Positions 45,620-55,209 of a stretch of 64,000 nt of DNA are shown piece by piece. The stretch comes from Engelhardtia mirabilis (GTDB lineage Bacteria; Planctomycetota; UBA1135; GCA-002686595): positions 3,100,001 to 3,164,000 of the forward strand of contig CP036296.1 of assembly GCA_007751255.1 (NCBI GenBank). The letters are read 5' to 3'. The notes beneath the pieces were generated by a model. That model made no database searches, was not told the origin of the DNA, and saw only the letters and a program-made list of their open reading frames with translations. The translations under genes and the position numbers were made by a program. Every line of letters begins with the position of its first letter. Position 1 is the first letter of the stretch.

Positions 45620-46426
45620 ATGACCACCGCCCGCTCAGGAATCGTGACCATGCTGACCGACTTCGGTCAGGTGGACACCTACGTGGGCGTCATGCACGGC
45701 GTCCTGTGGACCTACGCCAAGCGGCTGCGGGCCGTGGTGGACCTGACCCACGAGGTTCCGGCCCAGGAGGTCACGATCGCCTCGTTCCACCTGGACGCAG
45801 CCTTCCGCTGGTTCCCGCCGGGGACCGTGCACGTGGCGGTGGTCGACCCAGGCGTGGGCTCCGGACGAGCGATCCTGGCTGCGCGCATCGGAGAGCACTT
45901 CTTCCTGGCGCCGGACAACGGCCTCCTGGCCAGGCTCCTGGACGGCGCAGCGGACCGGGAGGTGGTCGCCGTGGACGTGGAGCGGGTCGGCCTCGCGACC
46001 TGCAGCGCCACCTTCCACGGCCGCGACGTCTTCAGCCCCGCGGCGGCCCTGCTGGTCGACGGCCAGGCGGTCAGCGACTTGGGTCGACCCGTCCTGGACT
46101 GGTCCCGGGCAGCGGCGCCGAGTCCCGAGCGGGTCTCCGACAAGCCCGAGTCCTACAGGGGCGAGGTGGTCTCGGTCGATCGCTTCGGGAACCTCATCAC
46201 CAACCTTCCCGGCAGTCTGCTGGGCGACGAACACCGCGAGTGGGAGCTCGAGATCGCCGGGCAATGCCTGCCGGTCGCCGGGACCTACGCCGACGTGGCG
46301 CGGGGCCAGGCCCTCGCTCTGGTAGATTCCTACGGCCTGCTGGAGGCTGCCGTACGCAACGGCGACGCGGCGCGGGCCCTCGGTGCCGGTCGTGGCGTCC
46401 CCGCTCTGCTGCGGCGTCGCACCTGA
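45620..46426 (+). CDS. SAM hydroxide adenosyltransferase (DUF62 family)
   Basis: The family splits S-adenosylmethionine with water to adenosine and methionine and is related to chlorinase/fluorinase. The 268-residue protein has the paired family motifs VTMLTDFGQVDTYVGVMHGV, VVDPGVGSGRAIL, FFLAPDNGLLARLL, the hydroxide-site FHGRDVFSPAAALL and the C-terminal SVDRFGNLITNLP. FHGRDVFSPAA indicates the hydroxide rather than halide type. It lies between the HEAT protein and arginase, all on the plus strand. Confidence 0.9.
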   Translation: MTTARSGIVTMLTDFGQVDTYVGVMHGVLWTYAKRLRAVVDLTHEVPAQEVTIASFHLDAAFRWFPPGTVHVAVVDPGVGSGRAILAARIGEHFFLAPDNGLLARLLDGAADREVVAVDVERVGLATCSATFHGRDVFSPAAALLVDGQAVSDLGRPVLDWSRAAAPSPERVSDKPESYRGEVVSVDRFGNLITNLPGSLLGDEHREWELEIAGQCLPVAGTYADVARGQALALVDSYGLLEAAVRNGDAARALGAGRGVPALLRRRT

Positions 46427-46487
46427 GCCGCCTGCGCCGGGTCCGACCCCTGGCCCGTCCTCCTCAAACAGCCCCCCCGAACCTCAC

Positions 46488-47405
46488 GTGATCCTCGACC
46501 GCAAGGTGAGCCTGATCGGCGCCCCCCTGGATCTGGGGGGGGCCGTCCAGGGTGCTTCCCTGGGCCCGACCGCCGTCCGCATGGCAGGCTTGGAGCGACG
46601 TATCCGGGCCCTCGACCTGGACTTCGAAGACCTCGGTGACGTGCCCGTCGCCGTCCCCGCCAGCGGCGATCCGCCGGAGCCCAGCGCGCGCTTCATCCGG
46701 GAGATCGCCCTGCACTGCGAGGCCCTGCGCGACCGCGTCGACGAGACCTTGACCCGCGGGCGCTTCCCGCTGGTGATCGGCGGCGACCACGCCGTGGCCT
46801 GCGGGACGATCTCCGGGGTCGCGCGCAATTTCCGCCGCCGGGGCCAGAAGGTCGGACTGATCTGGTTCGACGCCCACGGCGACATGAACACTCCCGAGAC
46901 CTCGCCCTCGGGCAACGTGCACGGCATGCCCCTGGCGGCGTGCCTGGGCTTCGGCCACCGCAGCCTGACCGAGCTGGCCGGCGCCGCGCCGATGCTGGAC
47001 GTGTCCAACTGCGTGCTGATCGGCGTGCACGAGTTGGATGCGCGGGAGAAGGAGATGATCCGCAAGGTCGGGATCCGCATCTACACCATGCGTGAGATCG
47101 ACATGATGGGCATGCAGCGCGTGATGGAGGAGGCCCTCGAGATCGCCAACGACGGCACCGACGGCTTCCACGTCTCCTTCGACGTGGATGGTTGCGACGT
47201 CTCGATCGCGCCGGGCACCGGGACGCGCGTGCCCGGTGGCACGAACTTCCGCGAGTCGCACCTGGTGCTCGAGAACGTCGCCGACAGCGGGCGACTGGTC
47301 TCGCTCGAGCTGACCGAAGTCAATCCGATCCTCGACCACGCCAACCGGACCGCCGAGCTCGCGGTCGGGTTGGTCGAATCGGCCCTCGGGAAGCTGGTTC
47401 TCTGA
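46488..47405 (+). CDS. rocF: arginase
   Basis: Hydrolyses arginine to ornithine and urea with a dinuclear Mn site. From the GTG at 46488 it has 305 residues, the usual length. Metal ligands are all present: the His of GGDHAVACG, Asp/His/Asp of WFDAHGDMNTPETSPSGN with VHGMPLA, and Asp/Asp of SFDVDGCD. The arginine-binding region and the glutamate of LELTEVNPILD are intact. GCDVSIAPGTGTRVPGG is slightly divergent from the common LDPSLAPATGTP version. The ureohydrolase fold start ISLIGAP-like (VSLIGAPLDLG) is typical of arginase rather than agmatinase. Confidence 0.92.
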   Translation: MILDRKVSLIGAPLDLGGAVQGASLGPTAVRMAGLERRIRALDLDFEDLGDVPVAVPASGDPPEPSARFIREIALHCEALRDRVDETLTRGRFPLVIGGDHAVACGTISGVARNFRRRGQKVGLIWFDAHGDMNTPETSPSGNVHGMPLAACLGFGHRSLTELAGAAPMLDVSNCVLIGVHELDAREKEMIRKVGIRIYTMREIDMMGMQRVMEEALEIANDGTDGFHVSFDVDGCDVSIAPGTGTRVPGGTNFRESHLVLENVADSGRLVSLELTEVNPILDHANRTAELAVGLVESALGKLVL

Positions 47406-47505
47406 GGTTGCGGCGGCCGCAGCTCTCGCTCCGCAAGCGTCCGTTGTTCCGTCAGACTCCGACCAGCCGTCAGTCTCCGACAACCCCCCAGCGTCCCCTC
47501 GAACC

Positions 47506-48372
47506 GTGTTGAGCCTCCTCCGATCCGTCCTGCGCAACCGAGCGTTGCTGCGCGACTTCGTCGTGCGCGACCTCAAGTCGCGCTACGTGGGCTCGGCCAT
47601 GGGGTTCTTCTGGTCGGTGATCTTTCCGGTGGTGAACCTGTTCGTCTACATGTTCGTCTTCCGGCTGGTGCTCAAGGCCCGCTGGGGCGATCCGGGGTCG
47701 GACCCGACCTATCCCGGCGACGGCAGCCCGGGCGAGACCGCACTGGTGATGCTGGCCGGGATCCTGGCCTGGGCGGCCTTCGCCGAGACCATGAGCCGCG
47801 GGACGAACTCGCTGGTGGAGAACGCCAACCTGATCAAGAAGGTCGTCTTCCCTTCCGAGATCCTGCCGCCGTACCTGACGATTTCGTCGATCGTCAACAT
47901 GCTGATCGGCATGCCGATCGTGCTCTTCGGCGTGATCGTCTTCAGCGATCGCCGCCCCGGGCTCGAGCTGCTCGCGGTGCCGCTGCTGCTGGTTCTCCAG
48001 GCGGCCTTCACGATCGGCCTGACCTACCTTCTGTCGGCCCTCAACGCGATGGTGCGCGACGTCTACCACATCATCGGTGTGGCCACGACGGTCTGGATGT
48101 TCGCCACGCCGATCTTCTACCCGGCCAAGATGGTCAGGGACTCCTACCAGAGCTTGGGAGGCGGATTCGGGAGCTTCATGCTGCCCCTGGGCTGGATCCT
48201 CGAGATCAACCCGATGCATTGGTTGATCGACTCCTGGCAGCGCGTGCTGGTCTTCCAGTTGTGGCCGCAGTGGGACCTGGTGTTCCGTTTCGTCCTGGCG
48301 ACGGTGCTCATGCTGGTGGTCGGCGGCGCGGTCTTCCGCGACAACCGGAAGTCCTTCCCGGACCTTTTGTAG
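47506..48372 (+). CDS. wzm: ABC-2 type polysaccharide export permease (Wzm/TagG family)
   Basis: Transmembrane half of an ABC exporter that moves undecaprenyl-linked polysaccharide (O-antigen or teichoic-acid type) across the inner membrane. The 288-residue protein has an amphipathic N-terminal interface helix (LLRDFVVRDLKSRYVGSAMG) and six hydrophobic helices, including FFWSVIFPVVNLFVYMFVF and a late VWMFATPIFYPAKMV, followed by NPMHWLIDSWQRVL, all typical of Wzm. The start is GTG at 47506. It is followed 10 bp later by wzt. Confidence 0.92.
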   Translation: MLSLLRSVLRNRALLRDFVVRDLKSRYVGSAMGFFWSVIFPVVNLFVYMFVFRLVLKARWGDPGSDPTYPGDGSPGETALVMLAGILAWAAFAETMSRGTNSLVENANLIKKVVFPSEILPPYLTISSIVNMLIGMPIVLFGVIVFSDRRPGLELLAVPLLLVLQAAFTIGLTYLLSALNAMVRDVYHIIGVATTVWMFATPIFYPAKMVRDSYQSLGGGFGSFMLPLGWILEINPMHWLIDSWQRVLVFQLWPQWDLVFRFVLATVLMLVVGGAVFRDNRKSFPDLL

Positions 48373-48382
48373 TCGGAGCGCC

Positions 48383-49720
48383 ATGGCCATGAGTGAAACC
48401 AGCAGCGCCGTCCCGGCCAACGCCTCGTCCGCCGCGGCGGCATCCCGCTCGGGCAGCGAGCAAGCGATCGTCGCCGACGGGGTCTCCAAGTGCTATCGCC
48501 TCTACCAGAAGCCGATGCACCGGTTGCTGGACTCGCTGCACATCGGCGGGCCTCGCTACCGCGAATTCTGGGCCCTGCGCGAGGTCTATCTGGACGTTCG
48601 CAAGGGCGCCACCGTCGGCGTGATCGGCGAGAACGGCGCAGGTAAGAGCACCCTGCTCAAGCTGCTCTCGGGGGTCAGCTCGCCGACCACCGGCAGTGTC
48701 CAGGTCAACGGCCGTGTGACCTCACTGATCGAGCTCGGCGCCGGCTTCCATCCGGAGTTCTCAGGGATCGAGAACATCGGCCTGGCCTGCTCGATCCTCG
48801 GCATGCTGCCCGACGAGATCGCCGAGAAGACGCCCCAGATCGTCGAGTTCTCGGAGCTCGGCGACTTCATCCACCGCCCGGTCAAGGACTACAGCTCGGG
48901 CATGTACGTGCGCCTGGGTTTCGCCGTGGCGACCTGTGTCGAGCCCGACATCCTGCTGGTGGACGAGGCCCTGTCGGTGGGCGACGAACACTTCCGCGGC
49001 AAGTGCATGCGGCGCCTGAACGAGTTCGCCGAGGGTGGCGGGACCACCCTGTTCGTTTCGCACGACCTCGGCGCGGTCAAGCAGATGTGCGAGCACGTGG
49101 TCCTCGTGCACGAGGGACGCGTCGTCGAGCAGGGGCCTGCCGAGCGCGTGGCCGACGCCTACTTGAAGCGCGTGAAGATGCGCGGCAACGACGGCCTGTC
49201 CTTCGCAGCCCGCGCCGGCGGCGACTATCCCCAGTGGGGCAGCGGCGAGATCGCCGTCGAATCGGTCGAGCTGATCGGGCCGGGCGGACAGGCCGCGCGG
49301 GTCTTCTCGTCGGGTGAGCAGTTCACCGTCCAGACCCGCTACCGGGTGCAGGGCGCGGTGCGTGAGCCGGTTTTCGGGGTCGGGATCTACCGCTCCGACG
49401 GGACCTACGTGAACGGCTCGAACCACGAGTGGCGCGCCCAGCCGATCCAACTCACGGGCCTCGAGCCGGGCGAGACGGGGACAGTCGAGATGATCGTCGG
49501 CTCGCTGCCGCTCTTGCAGGGCGAGTACTACATCAGCACCTTCCTCTACGACCACGGGCACCCCACGCCGGTGGCCATCGACCACCGCGAGCGCGTGGTC
49601 GTGTTCCAGGTCGTCGACGAGCTGCACCGCCAGCACGGCATGGTGACGCTCGAGTCGGACTGGCGCGTGCGGCGCGAGCTGGCGGGTGGGGAGGTTTGCG
49701 AACTGGAGTCTCAGTCGTGA
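48383..49720 (+). CDS. wzt: ABC exporter ATPase with C-terminal glycan-binding domain (Wzt)
   Basis: The 445-residue ATPase has Walker A GENGAGKST, signature YSSGMYVRLGFAVA, Walker B ILLVDEALSVGD and H-loop VSHD within residues 30-270. A C-terminal beta-sandwich (about 280-435) follows with VFSSGEQFTVQTRYRV, VFGVGIYRSDGTYVNGSN and LPLLQGEYYISTFLYD. This C-terminal domain is the carbohydrate-binding module of Wzt proteins that recognise the modified non-reducing end of the finished glycan. Its stop overlaps the next gene as GTGA. So the exported polysaccharide is probably one with a terminal modification. Confidence 0.93.
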   Translation: MAMSETSSAVPANASSAAAASRSGSEQAIVADGVSKCYRLYQKPMHRLLDSLHIGGPRYREFWALREVYLDVRKGATVGVIGENGAGKSTLLKLLSGVSSPTTGSVQVNGRVTSLIELGAGFHPEFSGIENIGLACSILGMLPDEIAEKTPQIVEFSELGDFIHRPVKDYSSGMYVRLGFAVATCVEPDILLVDEALSVGDEHFRGKCMRRLNEFAEGGGTTLFVSHDLGAVKQMCEHVVLVHEGRVVEQGPAERVADAYLKRVKMRGNDGLSFAARAGGDYPQWGSGEIAVESVELIGPGGQAARVFSSGEQFTVQTRYRVQGAVREPVFGVGIYRSDGTYVNGSNHEWRAQPIQLTGLEPGETGTVEMIVGSLPLLQGEYYISTFLYDHGHPTPVAIDHRERVVVFQVVDELHRQHGMVTLESDWRVRRELAGGEVCELESQS

Positions 49721-51642
49721 CCTCGCTCAAGCGCCTGCCGATCGACCAGTACCAGCGCTACCGCTTGGTAGCGGACCTGGCGGAGCGCATGCGCGCCGAA
49801 GGACGCCCCTTGCGGGTGCTCGACGTCGGAGGCCGCACCGGCCTGCTGCGGCGCTTCCTGCCCACCGACCGGGTCTTCGCGGTGGACCGCGAGGGCATCG
49901 ACGGCGCCCGCGACCTGGTGCTGGGCAGCGGCGCCCAGCTGCCCTTCGCCTCCGGGAGCTTCGACCTGGTGTGCGCCTTCGACACCCTGGAGCACGTCCC
50001 GCCCGCCGAGCGTGAGGCCTTCGTCGCGGAGTGTCTGCGAACCAGCCGCGCCCACGTGGTGCTGATCGGGCCCTGGGCCGGGAGCCGGATCGCCCAGGCC
50101 GAGCGCGACCTGGGCACGTTCCTCGAGGACAAGCTCGATCTAGTCCATCGCTACCTGGAAGAACACCATCAGCACGGGCTCCCCAGCCGGCGCAGGGCGA
50201 CGCAGTGGATGACCGAGCGCGGGGCCGAAGTGCTCACCATCGGTCAGGGCAACCTCCAGCGTTGGCTGTCGCTGATGTGCCTCGAGATCTACATGGAGGC
50301 CGATCCGGACCTTCAGCGCTTCGCCCCGCGCCTGTACGAGTTCTACAACGCACACCTCTACAGCACCGACAACCGCGCGCCCGTCTACCGCCATGCGCTG
50401 GTGGCGGCCGTCGACGGAGCCGGCCTGCCCGATGTCGAGGGCATCTTCGGCCCCGAGCAGGAGTCGCCGGCGCTGTTCGAGGCTCTCAACCGCTTCCTCC
50501 CGGACCTGCTCGGCTTCGACCGCGCCAAGGGCCGCTGGCGCGAGGAGCGCCGGCGCTTCACGGAGATGGTGGAGGAGCTGCGCGGCGAGCTCGACGCACA
50601 CCGCGAGTTGGTCTCGCGCCTGCGAAGCGACTACGAGAGCCAACTCGAGGTGACGCGCGAGGTCTCGAGCCTGCGCGAGGAGGAGCTCAGTGACCGCAAG
50701 GCCGTGGCGGCCCACGTGGAGCACCTGGAGTCCGAGCTCGCGAAGATGGACGACACGGCCCAGCGACTCGAACGCAACCGCCTGTCGACCCAGACGGAGC
50801 TCGAGGCCGTGATCGCCGACCGCGAAGCGATTCGCGCCAGTCTCGAAGAGGTCTCGGGCGACCGCGAGCGCGTGCTGCAAGACCGCGATGCGGTCTTGCG
50901 CGACCGGGACGCGGTGCTCGCCCATCGGGATGAGCTCCTGGAGGAGCGCGATCGGATCCTGGCCGACCTGCACGCCGCGCGCGTCGAACGGGACGAGATC
51001 CTCGCCGACCGTGATGCCGTAAGGACCCACCGGGACCAGATCGAGGCCGATCTCGGTCGCATGGTCGCAGACCTTGATCGCGCGCTGGACGAGCGCAATC
51101 GGGTGGTCGCCGAACACGAGGGCGCGGCCGTGCGCTTTGGCGTGCGCTTGGCCGAGATCGATCGCGACCGCGATGCCCTGCGCGAGCGGGCCGAGCACCT
51201 GGAGACGGTCATCGCGGCCCAGCGCGAGCAGTCAGAGACCTTCGACCACCGTCGCCTGGCAGCCGTGGAGCAGCAGCTGCGATCTCAGGTCGAGGCTCAC
51301 GCGGCCCTGCGCCAAGAACGAGACCTACTCGCCGCCGAACTCGGTCTGGCCAACCGCGAGCGTGAGTCCCTGCGGCCGCGGGTCGCATGGATCGAGCAGC
51401 AAGTCGATCGCGAGCGCCGGGCCTCGGCCGAGGCGCGTGCGGCCCTCGCTGGTCTGCGACGGGATCTGACCGAGAGACTCGGCGCGCGCCTCGACGAGGA
51501 TGATCGACGCCACCTGGGCTTCCCGGCTATCGATTCGGTCGACGGTGGCGCCCCTGCGGCACCGCTCCGCAGTCGCGGCGCCGACATCCGCAGGACTCGC
51601 GCCCGCAACCGCCGCCGCGGTCGCGCGGGTCGGCGGCGTTAG
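49717..51642 (+). CDS. methyltransferase with long coiled coil, possible chain terminator
   Basis: From the GTG at 49717 it has 641 residues. Residues 15-190 are a class I SAM methyltransferase: VLDVGGRTGLLRRFLP, LPFASGSFDLVCAFDTLEHV and VVLIGPWAG. About 285-590 is a near-continuous heptad coiled coil with 7-residue style repeats such as DRDAVLRDRDAVLAHRDELL and ERDEILADRDAVRTHRDQIE. The end is strongly basic (RTRARNRRRGRAGRRR). It is coupled to wzt. The architecture (methyltransferase plus coiled coil beside Wzm/Wzt) resembles WbdD, which caps O-antigen chains and measures their length, but no kinase domain is seen here. Chain-terminator function is inference. Confidence 0.8.
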   Translation: MTSLKRLPIDQYQRYRLVADLAERMRAEGRPLRVLDVGGRTGLLRRFLPTDRVFAVDREGIDGARDLVLGSGAQLPFASGSFDLVCAFDTLEHVPPAEREAFVAECLRTSRAHVVLIGPWAGSRIAQAERDLGTFLEDKLDLVHRYLEEHHQHGLPSRRRATQWMTERGAEVLTIGQGNLQRWLSLMCLEIYMEADPDLQRFAPRLYEFYNAHLYSTDNRAPVYRHALVAAVDGAGLPDVEGIFGPEQESPALFEALNRFLPDLLGFDRAKGRWREERRRFTEMVEELRGELDAHRELVSRLRSDYESQLEVTREVSSLREEELSDRKAVAAHVEHLESELAKMDDTAQRLERNRLSTQTELEAVIADREAIRASLEEVSGDRERVLQDRDAVLRDRDAVLAHRDELLEERDRILADLHAARVERDEILADRDAVRTHRDQIEADLGRMVADLDRALDERNRVVAEHEGAAVRFGVRLAEIDRDRDALRERAEHLETVIAAQREQSETFDHRRLAAVEQQLRSQVEAHAALRQERDLLAAELGLANRERESLRPRVAWIEQQVDRERRASAEARAALAGLRRDLTERLGARLDEDDRRHLGFPAIDSVDGGAPAAPLRSRGADIRRTRARNRRRGRAGRRR

Positions 51643-51667
51643 TCACGCCGCACGCGTCGCCTGATCG

Positions 51668-53161
51668 TCATGGATTCGATCGGTCGACGCTGCTCGCCAC
51701 CAGGCCCCCGGCGGTCTCGGACCGAGCCCGCCGCGTGCCGTCGGGGCGCAGCTCGGCGAAGGGGCCGCGGACTTCGAGCTCACCACCGGCGGCGACGAAG
51801 GCGCGCAGACGATCCAGCTCTGCGTCGCTGACGACCGTCAGATCGACGGCGACCAAGCGACCGAAGCGCGCGACCAACGCCCCGTCCACCGCGTCCAACG
51901 GGATCGAGCCCGGGTGCTCGCCCGCCTGACGCAGTTGTTCGAGGGCTTCGCGCCGGCGGACCTCGTGGTGGCCTTCACGTTCCTGGAGACCGGCCAGCCG
52001 CCGCGTCCAGCCGAGGCGATCGCCGCGGGCCTCGCGCAGAAAGGCGTGGGCGAGGCTGTCGTCGGAGTGCAGTAGCGCCACGCCGCGCGGGTCGCGGTCG
52101 CGCTCGGGCTGGGCTGCGCGCGCACGCCGCAGGCTGGTCAGCTCCTGCTCGAGCACCACCCGCAGTTCGGGTGCGCTGGTGAGGTCTCGGTCGCACCAGA
52201 CCACGACTCCGTCCACCGGTGCACCGACCAGGCCGCGCAGGTGGGCGCGCAGGGAGTCGGGGTCTTGCTGGTCCAGGAAGATCGTCTCCAGGATCGTCGC
52301 CGGCCCGCGGCCCAGGGCGCGCAGGCTCGCGCAGCGCTCGACGGCATCGGCGACGCGGTAGGGTTCGAGGACCTCCAGTGCCGCAGCGACCGCCTCGAGG
52401 TCGACCCCGCCGAAGGCCGTTTCACCCACCAGTCCCAGCACTCCGACGGCGAGGCCTGGTCGCAGCGCACGCGAGTGCTCGGCGAGCTCCAGCAGCAGGT
52501 CCGACAGCACCGCCCTCTGGAAGGCCCGTCCCCCGAGCCAGGCCCCCAGCTTCCGGGGCGTCGGCGACGACAGCAGCGCGTCAGTCGAACAGCGTCGCGC
52601 GCCGGGGCTGAGTCCGTAGCGCTCGCCCCCGCCCCCGGCGATCCAGCGCTGGAACGCCGCGTCGCAGTGGGCCGAGTGGCAGAAGTCGATCGGGTCGCCA
52701 TAGGGCGTGATCGACACCTCGTCGCCCAGCGACACGAAGTCCGCGGCGACGCGGTCATCGGGGGCCAGGGAAGCGGCCAGGGCCGCGCGCAGGTCGGCGC
52801 GGGTCTGCGGGTCGCTCAAGCAGGGCGTGCGTACCAGCTCGCCCTCGTCGCGCGTCGCGCCGAAGCGAGCCAGGGGAAAACGGACCTCGAGGGAGTCGCG
52901 CTCAGGATGCAGGGTGTTGCGACCGGGTCCGTGGCCGACGTAGAAGGGCGCCCCGCGCTCCACGAGCCAGGCGGCGGTCCCCGCGCGCTCGACGTGGCTC
53001 CCTCCGGTCGCGTTCAGCAGCTGCTGCGGGAGGGGCTCGTCCCGGTGGTCCAGTCGCCACAGGTAGGCGGGGAAGGCGTCGACGGGCGGCGGCACCTCGA
53101 TCGGGGACGTCTGGAGCCCGAGTGGCGCGAGGACCATGAGGGCCCCGATCGCAGGCCTCAT
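51668..53161 (-). CDS. secreted GH42-like / glycosidase-related protein
   Basis: From the ATG at 53161 it has 497 residues. A short hydrophobic start (IGALMVLAPLGLQTSPIEV) suggests export. The part with VAADFVSLGDEVSITPYGDP then FCHSAHCDAAFQRWIAGG resembles the (beta/alpha)8 barrel of GH42-type beta-galactosidase relatives, with the acid/base-like DE pair. A late segment (DAELDRLRAFVAAGGELEVR) resembles their glutamine-amidotransferase-like trimerisation domain. No certain nucleophile motif is visible, so activity is unproven. The ATG overlaps the transporter stop by one base (TGATG), suggesting joint expression. Confidence 0.5.
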   Translation of the reverse strand: MRPAIGALMVLAPLGLQTSPIEVPPPVDAFPAYLWRLDHRDEPLPQQLLNATGGSHVERAGTAAWLVERGAPFYVGHGPGRNTLHPERDSLEVRFPLARFGATRDEGELVRTPCLSDPQTRADLRAALAASLAPDDRVAADFVSLGDEVSITPYGDPIDFCHSAHCDAAFQRWIAGGGGERYGLSPGARRCSTDALLSSPTPRKLGAWLGGRAFQRAVLSDLLLELAEHSRALRPGLAVGVLGLVGETAFGGVDLEAVAAALEVLEPYRVADAVERCASLRALGRGPATILETIFLDQQDPDSLRAHLRGLVGAPVDGVVVWCDRDLTSAPELRVVLEQELTSLRRARAAQPERDRDPRGVALLHSDDSLAHAFLREARGDRLGWTRRLAGLQEREGHHEVRRREALEQLRQAGEHPGSIPLDAVDGALVARFGRLVAVDLTVVSDAELDRLRAFVAAGGELEVRGPFAELRPDGTRRARSETAGGLVASSVDRSNP

Positions 53162-54993
53162 CACTGCACCGCCGCGCGCAGTGGCCACAGCCAGGGGAGG
53201 ATCACGATCAGCACCGTGCACACGATCGCGGTCAGGGGCGTTCCGACCTTGAGGAAGTCCTTGAAGCGGTAGTCGCCCGGCCCGACGACCATCGTGTTGG
53301 CCTGGTGGGCCACCGGCGACATGAAGGCCATGCTCGCGCCGGCAATCACCGCCAGCAGCAGCGCCCGCGGGTCGTAGGACAGCTCGCGCGCGACCTCGAT
53401 CGCCACCTGGGCCATGATGATCCCGGCGGTGACGTTGGTGGTGAGCTGCGTCAGGGCCACGGTCGCCAACAGCAACAGGGCGATGATCGCGCGCGGCTCG
53501 GTGAAGCCCGAACCCAAGCTGAGCAGCAGGTTGGCCACGCGATCGTCGAGGCCCGAGCTGTGGAAGGCCGTGCCCAGGGCCAGCATCCCGCCGACCAGGA
53601 ACAGCACCGAGAGGTCCACGGCCTCGCGCGCCTCGTCAGGTCGTACACAACCGCTGAGCACCAGAGCCAAGGCCCCGGCCAGGGCAGCCACGGAGAGGGG
53701 CATCCAACCGACGGCGGAGACGGCCAATACCAGGGCCAGGATCCCGACGGTGATCAGGGCACCCGAGCCGATGCTCGGCGGCTCGAGCTCGCCCAGCAGC
53801 AGCAATCGTCGGCTGCGTCGCATGCGTTCGATGTCGCGTTGGTGACCCTGCATCAGCAGCGTGTCGCCGACTTCCAGGCGCGCCTCGCGCAACTTGCTGG
53901 GCAGCAGCATCGCGTGTTGCGAGATGGCGAGGACGTTGAGCCCGGTCGAGGCACGGAATTCGGACTCCGCCAGGGAGCGGCCCACCAGGTCGGAGCCGGC
54001 GGGCACCACGCCCTCGACCAGTTGCACGTCGCCGGAGTCCAGGTGCAACCCGTCCACGTCGATGCTCGGCCGCTCGCGCAGGCCCAGCTCCTGGCGCAGA
54101 CCCAGGATGGCGTCGGGGTCCCCCTGCACGATCAGCACGTCGTCGCTGTGGATGCGCCGGTTGGGCCCCGGGGCGAGCAGCGGCCCGGCCTGGGGTCCAT
54201 CGCCGTCCTTGCGCACGATGCCGATCACCGCGATGCCGTGCCGGGCCACCGCGTCGATCTCGGCCACGGTCAGTCCGGCCAAAGAACTCGAGGCCTCGAC
54301 CAAGACCTCACTGACGAACTTCGGCACCTGGTAGTGCTCGCTGAGGGTCTCGTCCACCCGGCGACGGGGCAGCAGGTTGCGCCCTGGCCACACGAAGTAG
54401 AGGGTTCCGACGGCCAGCAGGATCAGGCCCAAGTGGGAGAACTCGAACAGGCCGAAGGGCTCGATGCCCTCGCGCTCGATGACGCGGTTGATGGCCAGGT
54501 TGGTGGAGGTGCCGATCAGGGTGATCAGGCCTCCCAGGAGCGAGCCGAAGCTGAGCGGCATCAAGAGGCGTGAGACCGGCACGTCCAGCCGGCGCCCCAA
54601 GCTCGAAAGCACCGGGATCAGGGTCGCGACCACTCCCGTGTTCGAGAGAACCGACGAGAGCAGACCGGAGACTGCCGTGACCTTGGCCGCCAGGGGGGCC
54701 TCGGCGGCGGGGCCGCGGCGCCCGTCCTTGCTCGCCAGCAGGCGGTGGGCGATGGCCGTCGCGATGCCCCAGCGGTTGACCGCCCGGCCGAAGACGTACA
54801 TCGATCCGATCAGCACCACCGCCGGGTCCGCGAAGCCCGCGAAGGCCTGCTCGGGGCTCAGCACGCGCGTGGCCGCCAGCACCACCACCACCAGTCCCGC
54901 GATCACGTCGTAGCGCAGGGCGTCCGTGATGAACAGCACCAGGCTCGCCGCGAGCGTAGCGAGAACGATCCACTCGTGGCTCGGGACGGGCAT
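53161..54993 (-). CDS. SLC13/DASS-type transporter with two internal RCK_C domains
   Basis: The 610-residue inner-membrane protein from the ATG at 54993 has two blocks of transmembrane helices separated by two soluble TrkA-C (RCK_C) domains (about 205-390: VEASSSLAGLTVAEI and HSDDVLIVQGDPDAI, then VPAGSDLVGRSLAESEFR). The first block carries SVLSNTGVVATLIPVL and FGSLLGGLITLIGTSTNLAI, and the second ends LTQLTTNVTAGIIMAQVA and PVAHQANTMVVGPGDYRFKDF, the duplicated SNT/TTN-type sodium and anion sites of this family. It probably imports a divalent anion such as sulfate or a dicarboxylate, with Na+. It lies upstream of the GH42-like gene on the same strand. Confidence 0.88.
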   Translation of the reverse strand: MPVPSHEWIVLATLAASLVLFITDALRYDVIAGLVVVVLAATRVLSPEQAFAGFADPAVVLIGSMYVFGRAVNRWGIATAIAHRLLASKDGRRGPAAEAPLAAKVTAVSGLLSSVLSNTGVVATLIPVLSSLGRRLDVPVSRLLMPLSFGSLLGGLITLIGTSTNLAINRVIEREGIEPFGLFEFSHLGLILLAVGTLYFVWPGRNLLPRRRVDETLSEHYQVPKFVSEVLVEASSSLAGLTVAEIDAVARHGIAVIGIVRKDGDGPQAGPLLAPGPNRRIHSDDVLIVQGDPDAILGLRQELGLRERPSIDVDGLHLDSGDVQLVEGVVPAGSDLVGRSLAESEFRASTGLNVLAISQHAMLLPSKLREARLEVGDTLLMQGHQRDIERMRRSRRLLLLGELEPPSIGSGALITVGILALVLAVSAVGWMPLSVAALAGALALVLSGCVRPDEAREAVDLSVLFLVGGMLALGTAFHSSGLDDRVANLLLSLGSGFTEPRAIIALLLLATVALTQLTTNVTAGIIMAQVAIEVARELSYDPRALLLAVIAGASMAFMSPVAHQANTMVVGPGDYRFKDFLKVGTPLTAIVCTVLIVILPWLWPLRAAVQ

Positions 54994-55209
54994 GGTGGGG
55001 AGGGGGCGGTCGGGCTCCGGCCGGAGCGATCCGAGCGGCCAGGCGGGACCCAGCTTGACCCGCGGGCACACCACGCCGCAAGCGGAGCCCCGCGCCAGGC
55101 TCCCGATCCCACCCCCGGCGACGTATCCTTGTCGCGGGAGACCCCGCCCCGGGCCTTGAACGAGACCTCAGGTCTGCCCATACCTGCCCGTGCCTTCCCC
55201 GACCGACCC

